From Neoarius graeffei (taxonomy: Eukaryota; Chordata; Actinopteri; Siluriformes; Ariidae), in contig NC_083571.1 of assembly GCF_027579695.1 (NCBI RefSeq), forward strand, positions 89,687,888 through 89,751,887: a stretch of 64,000 nucleotides of DNA. Reading direction: 5' to 3'. Below, piece by piece: positions 1 to 9,819 of the stretch. Numbering within the stretch: position 1 is the stretch's first letter; every line of letters begins with the position of its first letter. The translations under genes were made by a program, and so were the position numbers. The notes below the pieces were generated by a model. The model was not told the origin of the DNA and did no database searches. It saw nothing but the letters and a program-made list of their open reading frames with translations.

Positions 1-480
1 GGCATCAGGGTGGACAACACCATCATCTTCCTCCTTCACCGAGCTCTGTCTCACCTGGAGAAGCCTGGAAGTTCTGCGAGAATAACATTTTTTGATTTCT
101 CCAGTGCTTTCAACACCATACAGCCCGCACTTTTGGGGGACAAGCTGGAGCACGCAGGAGTAGACCACCACCTTACATCGTGGATTGTGGACTACCTCAC
201 TGACCATCCACAGTATATGAGGACACAGGACTGTGTGTCAGACATGGTTGTTTGCAGCATGGGGGCCCTGCAGGGAATAGTTCTTCCCCTGTTCCTGTTC
301 ACCCTCTACACTGCAGACTTCTCCTATAATTCACCCACCTGTCACCTGTAGAAGTTCTCTGATGACTCTATCACTGGCCTTGTCACAGATGGGGATGACA
401 GGGAGTACAGAGGACTGTTGCAGAACTTTGTGGACTGGTGCCAGCGAAACCACCTCCAGATCAATGTGGGGAAAACTAAG
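1..480 (+). mobile_element. LINE reverse transcriptase fragment (Rex1/CR1-like)
   Basis: Translation from base 1 gives the palm part of a non-LTR reverse transcriptase, with FFDFSSAFNTI (catalytic motif A) and later KFSDDS (the F-DD motif C equivalent), then a thumb start ending NVGKTK. The order and wording match Rex1/CR1-type fish LINEs as I remember them. The left end is cut by the window. An in-frame TAG at 349-351 sits where relatives have Gln (CHL-Q-KFSDD), so this copy is dead. The homology stops at 480, where another repeat begins. Clade assignment is from memory; RT identity is firm. Confidence 0.8.
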
Positions 481-890
481 TTCAAGTCAACTTTATTGTC
501 AATAATGCCATATGTGCAGGACATACAGAGAATTGAAATTGCGTTTCCCTCTTATCCGTGGTGCAAACAGTAATAAACATGAAATATAAAATATAGGTAT
601 AAGATATAAACTTAAAAAAAAGGGGGGGGTTATTTACACACACAAGCTAAAGCTATCTAAGACAGTGGCAATCCAGAAAGTGCAAATGTGGCAGTGTGAA
701 CAGAATTAACGGTATAAATTTAAATGTGACGAATGACAATATAAACAGAATGAACAATGTAAACGGGAACAGCACTCTGACAGTATAGTAATTATCAGTA
801 TAAATATAAATACATAAATATGGCAGTATGAGCAGAATTTTCAGTGTAAGTATAAATATGGCAGATATGACAGTATAAACAGTGTAGATG
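481..890. repeat. Unclassified interspersed repeat
   Basis: AT-rich non-coding sequence that abruptly replaces the LINE at 480. It begins with a block (TTTATTGTCAATAATGCC, then ACATACAGAGAATTG) that I remember as a common fish interspersed repeat. The rest holds irregular tandem phrases of the type 'gcagtatgaacagaat' and 'cagtataaat', reading like a decayed short-period array. No terminal inverted repeats or target duplication were found. Confidence 0.4.
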
Positions 891-1310
891 AGCATCAGCA
901 ATGCTTTTTCTGAGGTCCTCAGAAATCTCCTTTGTTCGTGCCATGATACACTTCCACAAACATGTGTTGTGAAGATCAGACTTTGATAGATCCCTGTTCT
1001 TTAAATAAACAGGGTGCCCACTCACACCTGATTGTCATCCCAATGATTGAAAACACCTGACTCTAATTTCACCTTCAAATTAACTGCTTATCCTAGAGGT
1101 TCACATACTTTTGCCACTCACAGATATGTAATATTGGATCATTTTCCTCAATAAATAAATGACCCAGTATAATATTTTTGTCTCATTTGTTTAACTGGGT
1201 TCTCTTTATCTACTTTTAGGACTTGTGTGAAAATCCGATTATGTTTTAGGTCATATGTATGCAGTAATGTAGAAAATTCTAAAGGGTTCACAAAGTTTCA
1301 AGCACCACTG
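891..1310 (-). mobile_element. Tc1/mariner element, 5' part only
   Basis: Reading leftward from a TA at 1311-1312, the element starts CAGTGGTGCTTGAAA, the same terminal repeat as the Tc1 copy at 62734. It runs through a 5' UTR to the transposase start MARTKEISEDLRKSIADAH (from about 944 downward), then stops at about 891. Bases 939-978 match 63961-64000 at all but one position, so both are one family. Only the start of the DNA-binding domain remains, with no catalytic domain or left terminal repeat. It is a truncated, inactive relic. Confidence 0.85.
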
Positions 1311-1654
1311 TATGTAGCTATCATTCTATTTCAACCCTCATGAGCTCCAGTGGTAGTGTGAAACACCTGAAAAACATACTGCTTGTAATAAGAAACAGTT
1401 CTCACCTTATGACTGTACTGAAAGGTGATTTAGAGATGACAAAGAATCTGTAGAAAGTGCACAGTGACACCAATTAGCAGCAGCATAGACCTCCTGGAGC
1501 TAAAGGCCACCACTAAAGGCCAGTCAGGAGGAGATGCGCTCCTTATAGAGTGGCTGTCATAGATGATCTATAGAGGATGTGCAGTCACTTGACCCGCACG
1601 TGTGTACTCCGCCATATTGGACGGCATCAGGATTGTTTACCTTGTGCGAGCGTA
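1311..1654. other. Flank upstream of the SWIM/YqaJ-like exon
   Basis: No element ends or long reading frames recognised in 1313-1570. Just before the exon, bases 1607-1625 carry CCGCCATATTGGACGGCAT, which contains a GCCAT core like the YY1 motif common in vertebrate 5' UTRs. A related GCCATCTTGGACGGC occurs inverted at about 3327-3342, and a shorter form (GCCATATTGTC) lies before the second exon relic near 18908. This may be the family's 5' UTR, but promoter function is only inferred. Confidence 0.3.
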
Positions 1655-2038
1655 ATGGATCCAGGGAGTAATCCCCAAGAAAATTCGGAAAATACCCCAT
1701 CTACATCGCGCGATAACTTGTCTAAGTTTGTTCAGCATCTTGAAGGTGACGTGAGGCAGCGTTACGTGGAAAAGTGTTCCAGGTTGGGGATTGCAGATCT
1801 GTACAACTTGCCGCAATCCTTGTTCAGGGAAATTCGGAGCTGCGGTGCCAGCGATTTGCCCGATCTGGCCTACCACGACATTTACAATTTTCTTGTTAAT
1901 CATGAATCGTGTTACACTGGCAAAGCCCTCAAAACTTACAAGAGCCTGGAAGCTTATAAATATTTTGTTGCGGGATGGGTATCCCAACTATACCTCTGGA
2001 AGGTTCCGAAGAAGAATGTCTACTTGATAACCTCACGG
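1655..2038 (+). CDS. First exon of a multi-copy SWIM/YqaJ-like gene family
   Basis: A 128-codon open stretch starts at ATG 1655 (MDPGSNPQENSENTPS) and ends in phase 0 at a consensus 5' splice site, CGG|GTAAGT, at 2039. Its core reads DLPDLAYHDIYNFLVNHESC, then LKTYKSLEAYKYFVAGWV and a terminal VYLITSR. From memory this matches the N-terminal region of animal proteins that continue into a SWIM zinc finger and a YqaJ-type nuclease domain; those domains are not present here. A second relic at 18935-19297 has the same core and ends at the same splice phase, which supports the exon call. No downstream exon is recognised, so this is probably an orphan exon of a mobile or amplified gene. I chose ATG 1655 over 1577 because homology starts after it. 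Confidence 0.55.
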
Positions 2039-2161
2039 GTAAGTGGCATTAAGACGTTTATCATAAAGAGACTATGCAGGACGTTTTATCGTAAGAATGT
2101 TCGAAATCTAAACTCAGTTCCAGATAATGACAGGGTTGTAAATATGTGTGTTTTTGTCTGA

Positions 2162-2238
2162 AAAACAGTAAATCAGAAAGCTGCGCACGCTTGCGCGGAA
2201 GCTGCGCAAATGTGCGCAGCTTTCTGATTTACTGTTTT
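2162..2238. repeat. Perfect hairpin, 27-bp arms
   Basis: Bases 2162-2188 and 2212-2238 are exact reverse complements, with a 23-base loop that has its own short TTGCGC/GCGCAA pairing. The stem is AT-rich at its base and GC-rich (GCTGCGCAC) at its tip. It lies about 120 bases after the splice donor of the preceding exon. It could be a very small foldback element, but no target duplication is evident. Confidence 0.7.
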
Positions 2239-2555
2239 CTTCTCATACTTATACTTCCTGTTTCATGGACTGTAACGGCATTTACTCATTTAGTAATTTT
2301 AATACAGAATTTACTTTGATGAAATTATTCAGACACTCCAACGGCCCCCTAAAAAAAAATCGGATCTGCACGATTCAGCCGTGAAAAAGGCGGCATCCGC
2401 CATTTGCATCCCTGTTTAAACTCATAGGTTAACCGACTTTAACCGGCTAATGAGGCTTGGTGGTCGGTCAAGATTTTTTAGTTTTCGCCATCCCTACTAT
2501 GGATTGGCCTTTCAAAGGCATATATGAGCCAAAAAGATAAAACATTGTCATAGAC

Positions 2556-3081
2556 TAGGCCAGGGTAGTAGGGCTAGGCATAGCCATTTTAAACGTTAGA
2601 GATCAAGCGGACTGACGGCCACAAACACTGTACTGTCTAGTTTCTAAGTATGCAGTTATCATTCAATCCGAAAATCAACTTAACAGATGTACTAGAAGTA
2701 TTGAATTAGAAGAATTAGGCCAGGGTAGTAGGGCTAGGCATAGCCATTTTAAACGTTAGAGATCAAGTGGACTGACGGCCACAAACACTGTACTGCAGGG
2801 GTCTTCAATCCTATCCGCAAAGGGCTGGTGTAGCTGCAGGCTTTCATTACAGCCAAATTGGAGGCTCACTTGATTGTTGACTGGAGACGAGGGTGAAATG
2901 ATTAAACAAGTGAAATCAGGTGTAGCTCCTGCTTGGTTGGAATGAAAGCCTGCAGCCACACTGGCCCTTTGTAGATAGGATTGAAGACCCCTGCTGTACT
3001 GTCTAGTTTCTAAGTATGCAGTTATCATTCAATCCGAAAATCAACTTTACAGATGTACTAGGAGTATTGAATTAGAAGATT
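2556..3081. repeat. 160-bp tandem duplication, second copy interrupted
   Basis: The block 2556-2715 (starting TAGGCCAGGGTAGTAGGG) is repeated from 2716. The second copy is 366 bases long because a 198-bp MITE and its 8-bp target duplication lie inside it. Removing them restores 160 bases. The copies differ at only a few positions, so the duplication is fairly recent and older than the MITE. Confidence 0.85.
2796..2993. mobile_element. hAT-type MITE with 8-bp duplication
   Basis: A 198-bp element begins CAGGGGTCTTCAATCCTATC and ends with the inverse GATAGGATTGAAGACCCCTG. It is flanked by CTGTACTG at 2788-2795 and again at 2994-3001. CAGGGG termini plus an 8-bp duplication are the hAT signature. 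It has no coding capacity. A related element is at 51607-51863. Confidence 0.9.
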
Positions 3082-3083
3082 AC

Positions 3084-3537
3084 CTGATATGAAGTGTTCA
3101 CTACAAATTCGGCTGGTAGAACTGGGGTACCAGTTTTCTCTTCGCTTAGTGGACACCCATTTTGCGCATCTCTCCTCGTCTGCGGGGAATCTATAAAGTG
3201 ACCAATTGACCCTGTCTATTGGTACAACCAAATGCTGAACAAGATATAACCATTCTCGAAAGATCTACTCCCACACACTTGATAATTAGAACGGGTTCGT
3301 CTAAGTTCTATGTGCGGCCTTGCCGTCCAAGATGGCAGATAAACAAATATCACGTGACCTTGTGACGTCACGCGAACGCTTTCTATAGACTAAAGCCTCA
3401 CTCACAACCCACCGTGTTTTGGACACGCATGGGTCGCACGGTTTGGTAGCTCACAGCTGTGCCACAGGGTCATGGTGAACCCGGGGGAAAGTTTGGGGGA
3501 GGAGTACAGGCAAAGTACTTGTCAAGTACAGGTTACA
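3084..3537. other. No gene recognised
   Basis: Non-coding sequence. It contains TGACGTCAC and ATCACGTGACC near 3350-3372 beside a GCCATCTTGGACGGC (minus strand). This is similar in make-up to the flank of the SWIM/YqaJ-like exon, so it may be an inverted piece of the same 5' region. Confidence 0.25.
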
Positions 3538-3740
3538 CTCCTGACCTATGTTCCCTCTAAGCTGCGCGCCTGTGCAATCGCGCAGTGCTCCCACGCTCTC
3601 TGTGCAGAGCAACCCTATGCCAGCGCAGAGAATTCTGAATGGGTTAGCTTGTTAGCTTTACCTGCTTTCCTGGCACTCCTAATTTTTTTTTAGAGTCAAT
3701 ATTAAAAAACTGATGGCCAGACACAATTATAGACAATAAT

Positions 3741-4113
3741 CTCATCTCATTATCTCTAGCCGCTTTATCCTGTTCTACAGGGTCGCAGGCAAGCTGGAGC
3801 CTATCCCAGCTGACTATGGGCGAAAGGCGGGGTACACCCTGGACAAGTCACCAGGTCATCACAGGGCTGACACATAGACACAGACAACCATTCACACTCA
3901 CATTCACACCTACAGTCAATTTAGAGTCACCAGTTAACCTAACATGCATGTCTTTGGACTGTGGGGGAAACCGGAGCACCTGGAGGAAACCCACGCAGAC
4001 ACGGGGAGAACATGCAAACTCCGCACAGAAAGGCCCTCGCCGGCCACGGGGCTCGAACCCGGACCTTCTTGCTGTGAGGCGACAGCGCTAACCACTACAC
4101 CACCGTGCCGCCC
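3741..4113 (-). mobile_element. tRNA-derived SINE (family 1), copy 1
   Basis: Reads from the right: tRNA-like head GGCGGCACGGTGGTGTAGTG, an internal B-box GGTTCGAGCCC, a body, and a tail running into ATAATGAGATGAG. The same unit recurs at 10237, 10805, 12834, 17702, 34024, 36697, 57567, 60860 and 61641. It lies inside the hAT element 3546-5081 and is therefore younger than it. No clear target duplication. Confidence 0.92.
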
Positions 4114-4264
4114 CGTTATTACTATTAGTAAAATAAAATGTTTATGTGACGTTGTAGCTTACGTATGGCACGTCCACCGGAACTGTTACGTGCCATCATG
4201 CTGTGATTCTGTTGCTAGTGCTTGCCATTTGAGTTCGGAGTGTGAAGCTGAGGTAAATGCAGCA

Positions 4265-4873
4265 ATGGCGAAATGACTAGGTACGTCCACGCATCAAGCG
4301 AGAATAAAAAAGAAATGTGAAGCTTTTAAACTGGAATGGCTGTCGGAGTATGTGCGCACGGACGGACAGGATGTAAAACTTGGGGACATTTTTTCGTTTT
4401 CGAGTGAGAAAGGGCTGCTCTGCAAGACGTGCTGCGAAGCCAAAGTAACAAGCGAGTTTTCAGAGGGAAAAGTATGGACTGAATGGAAGTTGGACTATCT
4501 CAAGCGCCACATTCAGCAGAAAAGTCATTTGAATGCTGTTGGGATTGTACGGAGGCTACGGATGGGAATGGGAATTGGTGCACTACTGCAGAAGAGCGCA
4601 AAAGATCAAGAGAGGAGGAATGAACAGTCACTGAAGACGAAGTCCGACCGTGAGCAAGTCAAAATTCTTATCGACAACATTCTTCTCGCCATTAAAATGA
4701 ATGCGTCAATGTTGGCAACTCAACAAATCCATGATCACATGGCAAAGTATGTGAGTATCCCAGAAAGCTGGCGAAGCAAAAATTATGCATTTGAATTCGT
4801 GAACTCAATCAACGAAATTGTGCAGACGGAAATTATGTGCAGTGTTAAAAATGCAGGGACACTTTATAGGAAG
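4265..4873 (+). pseudogene. hAT transposase N-terminal exon (ZNF862-like zinc finger)
   Basis: The frame starts at ATG 4265, meets a TGA as its fourth codon (4274-4276, probably a CGA arginine lost by CpG decay), then stays open for about 200 codons. Residues LCKTCCEAK followed by YLKRHIQQKSH give a C-x2-C...H-x4-H finger of the BED/TTF type used by hAT transposases and ZNF862-like host proteins for DNA binding. It ends in phase 0 at AAG|GTATTA (4873/4874), a plausible splice donor. The catalytic exons are absent. A downstream ATG-less start at 4352 would still encode the finger. Confidence 0.72.
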
Positions 4874-5089
4874 GTATTATTGCTATTGGAGTGATATTTG
4901 CCTCAACACACAAAAGTGATGGGTAATGGGTTTGCTGTATGGTACTGTACAGATACGGTATGGTAAGATTATTATACAGTTGGCCCGCGTGTATGTCTGA
5001 AGTTGCTCACAATGGTACAAGGCAGGTGCTCAGGGACTTGGCACATATGCTCAGGCACATAAAAAATTAGAGGGAACATTGCTCCCGAC

Positions 5090-5392
5090 TTCCTTGAGGC
5101 GTGGGAAAAATTGCTGTTAGCCTGTGGAAAGCGTATGTCTGATCAGTGCGTGTTCAGTGAGTGTGGAGTGTGTGAGACTTGCATTTTATCAGTTTCCTGC
5201 ACTACGAGTTTGGGCCTCACTTGTGAAGCATACGTGACGCATGTGATTAGCATGTCACAATCACTCATAACTTGTGTGTGATGCAAGCCAGGAGTGGGTA
5301 TAAAACCAGCATGTCTGCAGCATTCTGCATCTGTCTTTCGACTGAAGAACATTGGATATTTTGTGGGAAAAATGTAAAAATTTTCAGTTTAA
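5090..5392. promoter_or_regulatory. Possible TATA promoter
   Basis: GGTATAAAACCAGCATG at about 5297-5313 is a good TATA box, followed about 30 bases later by CTGTCTTTCGACTGAAG, a possible start site, and then the acidic open stretch at 5393. The arrangement looks like a short promoter, but there is no independent support. Confidence 0.3.
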
Positions 5393-5774
5393 AGTTTCGA
5401 AAATGAGACCCAAGAAGAAGCGAGCAAAAGTGAAGTAACCCAGCCTGAAACAGCAGAGGGGGAGGAGGAGGAAGAATTTGACGATGATGGTAGCAGCACT
5501 GGCAAACCCTGCATGGACAGGGAGAAGTATGCCTTCAAGCTGGCAGAAGGCACAGCACCCCACCAGAGGTATTTTCACAGGTAAATACACATGCTTTAAA
5601 CATTTATTTCAGTATCTATATGCTTATGTAATTAATATTATATATGCTGATTTTCATGTATGTTTCAGCTAACAACGCCCAGAAGTGAGGATATTGCAAT
5701 CCCATCATTACTGTCAGGCCATTATGCCATGCTCAGTGATGAGGACAAGGACATCCCAACACCCCGTTCCACCA
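5393..5774 (+). other. Possible two-exon acidic coding remnant, unknown
   Basis: The frame from about 5393 to 5581 reads NETQEEASKSEVTQPETAEG, then EEEEEFDDDGSSTGKPCM and REKYAFKLAEGTAPHQRYFH, and ends at a donor-like CAG|GTAAAT. After a short intron, an acceptor at CCCAG (about 5682) would continue SEDIAIPSLLSGHYAMLSDE to a TAG at about 5787. The more obvious TTTCAG acceptor would hit a stop at once. I do not recognise the protein. It could be a C-terminal tail of a transposon gene. Confidence 0.25.
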
Positions 5775-5799
5775 CTCAGCAGGAGTAGGAGTAGGACAG

Positions 5800-7194
5800 T
5801 AGCTTGGAGTCAAAGTGTGTTTCAGTGCTCAAACCATTGGGCTATTTAGTTGGGATTTTTTACAATGTAATAAAATGTTATTTCCTTATACTCATGTTTC
5901 ATTATTTGACGTTTGCATGGTAAATTAACATATACTCAAATAAAAACAGCAAATGAGGTGGTCTTCTTCCTTTCTACAATGCTACACGCTACATGATCGG
6001 TTCCTCGGTTCCTCCCCAATATATATATACCCAGAGTCTTGCCCCTCGTGTCGCGTGTGCTGCGTGAGGGTTTCGTGCGCTGCGTGTGGGTCGCGTGCGC
6101 TGTGTGCACACCACACATAGGAGTAGAAAGTGAGATGTACTTCTGTCTTGCGGGCTGCCCAAATAGCAAGTGTGGAATACTTGTGTAGTACTTCTGAGGC
6201 ACGTCACTCATACAATGACCGTGCGTCACTCATGCATCTTACTGTCATTGCAAAAACCCCTACTAGCTGTGCTGCTGACTTGGTTCAGGTGTACAAAAGG
6301 AGTACAGGTCCCATACATAGTGTATGCGTTCTTGATTTGTCGCAAGACCCATTGAATTTGCCTGTGCAGGACCAAAAGTCTCCACGGGCAGTCTGCGACC
6401 TTCTACGGCGCTGAACACACGCAAGTATCGCGCAAGTCTCAAGCACGGTTTTGCCAAATTTTTTACCGTAGACTGCCTGTAGCAGCACGTACGGCAGGTT
6501 GTGAGTGAGGCTTAAGGTGAAGAAGTCCACCACCCAGTGGATCAGCCTTTGCATAGAAAAGGGACCCCTGTGTCTTAGCACTGTAATAAACACAGTTGAT
6601 TTTAGGATTGGCTAGCCACTGTCTGTCAGAAATAACAATCCAGGCCAGGAACTGGGTGCATCCCAAGCCAAGCAAGGAATGCTAAGCTAGCTATCCCTTA
6701 TTGAAGGCTCCAAGGTCAATAGACTGATTCACCATCTATTAGTTGGGTAAATATGTAAATTGTTTAGATGAAATGATTGCGAGCAAAGACGGAATGTTCA
6801 GAAACACTCATTTTTATCAGCATTCTGAACCCTTGAATGATTTCAGTAAATTCTGTGCATTGTGGTCTCGAAAACTGTCATCAGAATGCCATGTGAAAGA
6901 GTGCATTAAATGCTATGAATTGCACTGCATTATCCAACCTTATTTGGGAACATACCATCTTTAGAGGGCCTGCCATGGCTAGTTTAGAGACTGTAATAGG
7001 ACCTAACAGGGGGAAAACCAGACCATTCCACAAACTCTTCTGAGACCAGAGTTGAAAATGATGGCTCAACTGGTAGGTCATTATCTGCCTGGAAGTACCC
7101 CCTTGATGTAGCTGTAAATATTCTCATGCTTTTATAAGGAATGCTCTATTGACAATTACAAGCCATCGCATTGCAAAGTCTCCGATCCCGAATC
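5800..7194. other. No gene recognised
   Basis: An AATAAA lies near 5869. Bases 6048-6115 hold about three degenerate 20-bp tandem units of the type CGTGTGCTGCGTGAGGGTTT. Open frames here, such as 6743-6964 (+) and 6285-6593 (-), have no motif or family resemblance that I can see. Confidence 0.4.
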
Positions 7195-7239
7195 CTTGAT
7201 TTCAGCTCTGTGGCACTGACTGTTTTTAAAGCCTTAAAT

Positions 7240-8697
7240 CAGGGGTCACCAAACTTTTTTCTCTGGGGGCCACATTGTCGTTCCTGACTGTGATGGGGGG
7301 CCGGGGTCGGGTCAGCTATATCACATAGAATTGTATGACCCAGACAAATATGACCACCAGCAGGCCTCATTGTGTAGTAGAGATTACTAGCCTGGCACGG
7401 CCATCCCCACTACTATATCCACACTACTATATCCCCACTACTATATCAACACTTGATTCCTGGCACATATTTGTTCATCTTTACTAGTGGTTTGCAAAAG
7501 TAGTAATCGAGTCTTCACACTTTGTTTTAATTTGAAATACCACAGATATTCCATTTATTTGTTTTCTAATAAAAATAACATCAAAGCTGTCAAGGTAAGA
7601 AACATCTGCCTATTTGAGGTGATTGACACTGGCAAAGGTGAGTGGAAAATTATAAATTGTAGGTAGGCCTGTTGATATTATTAATAAAATAAATAATAAT
7701 TGTATGCAGCACTTAATAAAGGTCAAATAAATAGGCCTATAAAATAAATACATTTTAAAAAACAGTGAAATTATAATAATATGAGCAATAGATCAATAGA
7801 TCACAGCAGTTGTGCTGTGACCTGCACGTCATTGCTCTCATCCATAGCCAAAGCAAAAAACTCGAATTCTGACGCTTTCTCATTCAGCTGGTCATACATG
7901 TTGTCCCCCAAATCTTCGGTTCGCCTGGTCATAGTAGGTGCGGAGAGACTCGCCGCGTCGAGCGCATCCTTCTTGTCGGGACACATCTCCTCGGCCACAG
8001 CAAGCATGCATACTTTAACAAAGTCCCCATCAGTAAACGGCTTTCCATGGGTAGCTAGTAGGTGAGCTACCTTATAGCCAGCTCGGACAGCAGCCTGGTT
8101 GATCTGGGTTTGGCGAAGGAATACATTCTGTTGTGCAGCCAGTCCGCATTTCATCCTCCGAATCCTGTCTTCTCTTGTTTGCCCTCGCAAACTAACATAC
8201 TCTTTGTGGCAGGTTTCGTAGTGACGACGCAGATTATATTCTTTGAAAACCGGCACACTTTCTTTACATACAAGACAAACTGCACGGTCCTTACACTGAA
8301 CGAAAAAATAATCGGTGGTCCACTGTTCTTTAAAAACTCTGCACTCTCTGTCAGCTTTTCGCTTACCGCTCGCCATTTTGCTGTCCTGAACACTGACAGT
8401 TCTCTGCGCGTGCGCTGCCTGTCACTGCTTGATCGCGAGCATATGACGAAAATTCGGAAAATATGAATAGTTCATTTTATAACTAAATATCAATTTTAAT
8501 TGATAAAATCAACAAAATACAAGATGCAGACATGTTATTATTTGCCAAAAAGCAATTTAAAAAAATAGGCCATGACCACTTTTGGGGATTGCCTCATAGG
8601 GCCGGTTCAAGTGATGGGGGGCAGAGGGGCTGGGGGGCCGGTCAAAGGGGGGTGGCGGGCCGGATCTGGCCCGCGGGCCGTAGTTTGGTGACCCCTG
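7240..8697 (-). mobile_element. hAT element nested in the LINE
   Basis: It begins CAGGGGTCACCAAACTTT and ends AGTTTGGTGACCCCTG. It is flanked by CCTTAAAT at 7232-7239 and 8698-8705, a perfect 8-bp duplication. It carries the first part of a transposase on the minus strand (7801-8376). The rest is non-coding, so this is an internally deleted copy. Confidence 0.93.
7801..8376 (-). pseudogene. hAT transposase N-terminal part (GTF2IRD2/EPM2AIP1-like)
   Basis: 191 residues starting MASGKRKADRECRVFKEQWT. Residues about 30-60 hold CLVCKESVPVFKEYNLRRH with a later CH, a BED-type zinc finger for binding the terminal repeats. Near the end FFALAMDESNDVQVTAQLL contains the first catalytic Asp of the hAT core in its usual MDES-D context. 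The frame then stops, and the other catalytic residues and the dimerisation domain are absent. It resembles transposases related to GTF2IRD2 and EPM2AIP1. The ATG lies just inside the right end of the element, as expected for a promoter in the terminal region. Confidence 0.8.
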
Positions 8698-9196
8698 CCT
8701 TAAATGGTCTAGCACCACTGTATGTTGTGGACATGCTATGTCCATACACCCAAATACGATCCTTAAGATCTGCTTCACAGGCACTTCTTAATACTCCACG
8801 ATCCCGTTTGACACAGAAAGGGGACCGTGCTTTCAGTGTGTTTGCTCCAAAGCTATGGAACAGTCTACCAAGCGAACTGAAGTCTGCAACATCTCTAACT
8901 AGTTTTAAATCTTCACTTAAAACACATCTTTTCCGCCTTGCATTTGACTGCCTCTGATTCTGTATGTGATTTCTGGTTGGAGGTCTCTCCTTTCTTGTAT
9001 TGTATTTTCTATCAGTGTTGCTGTTATTGTCCTTGGTTGTTCTCTGTGTAGCTTCTGGCTAAAATTCAATGTGTCTTGTATTTTATTTTGATTTCATGTC
9101 AATTTTAATTTATTTCATACACTGACTGTTAAGCACTTTGGTTGTAAATGTGCTATATAAATACATTTTACTTACTTACTTACTTGATTTCAGCTC

Positions 9197-9819
9197 GGCT
9201 ATGTCTGCTTGCAAGTCATTCATTTGTATTGAGTAACTCGGACTGAATTGTGCACTATTTGTGGGACCACACAATCAGTGCAGGGGATGTCTGAGACATA
9301 CACAGCATCCTTGAGATTGTCACTTCCAAGCTATAGCATGGTCAAACTGCAAAAGAGGCAATAATGTGGATATTGTAAATAGATTGAAATGTACAGTTTT
9401 GAAAGTAAGACCTGGTGCATTTAAAAGTATGGCTGCAGGAGCTGAATCCAGGGCCAGTCTCAAGGCATTCCTGTATTAACTTGAGTTAGTCTCCCTAAAT
9501 AGGGTTTTGGTCTTGACAGAGAGTCTAAATTTGTAAAGAAAATTTTCTTTGTTGTCTTTTCTTTTTGCCTGCACGAAGTTTGACATGAAGTATTTCCTTC
9601 TTGTAGAAAATATAGAATAATCATTGGTGCAATGCAAAAAAACCAAACAAAACAAAACAAAAAAAAAACACCCCCCAAAAAACCCCAAAGTTTAAGTTGA
9701 AGCTTGGTCTCAAAAAGGATTTGATGGTTTTCAATTTTGATCTTGAAAAAGTCTTACTTTCACTTTGACTTGGCCCTTAATTAGCTGCATGGGCAAAGAG
9801 TACAACAATTTAAGAATAA
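9197..9819. other. No gene recognised
   Basis: Unique-looking AT-rich sequence with an A/C-rich run near 9637-9690. No element ends, coding motifs or RNA gene seen. Confidence 0.5.

Larger units (their letters stand above)
3546..5081 (+). mobile_element. hAT element, deletion derivative keeping first exon
   Basis: Ends are CTATGTTCCCTCTAA at 3546 and TTAGAGGGAACATTG ending at 5081. They are flanked by CTCCTGAC (3538-3545) and CTCCCGAC (5082-5089), an 8-bp hAT duplication with one mismatch. Inside are a SINE (3741-4113, minus) and one transposase exon (4265-4873). The remaining transposase, including the DDE and dimerisation parts, is missing, so the element cannot move by itself. Confidence 0.88.
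7195..9196 (+). mobile_element. 5'-truncated L2-like LINE, split by a hAT
   Basis: A LINE 3' piece (7209-7239 plus 8706-9182, about 508 bp without the insert) is flanked by the 14-bp duplication CTTGATTTCAGCTC at 7195-7208 and 9183-9196. Coding reads ALTVFKALNGLAPLYVVDML, then LWNSLPSELKSATSLTSFKS, HLFRLAFDCL and stop. That is the C-terminus of L2/CR1-type ORF2. The 3' end is GCACTTTGGTTGTAAATGTG, CTATATAAATACATTT and a short TTAC repeat tail, the conserved L2-type end. It was dead on arrival because of 5' truncation, and a hAT later landed in it at 7239/8698. Confidence 0.85.

Noticed and set aside
3816-4091. Open frames inside SINE copies (for example VVSAVASQQEGPGFEPRGRR-type proteins seen at 12863, 34054, 36726, 61660)
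   Set aside because: The same frame appears in every SINE copy on either strand. It comes from the RNA-gene-derived consensus, not from a protein gene.
6743-6964. 73-codon frame with several Cys and His
   Set aside because: Spacing does not fit a zinc-finger family, and no splice or promoter context supports it.
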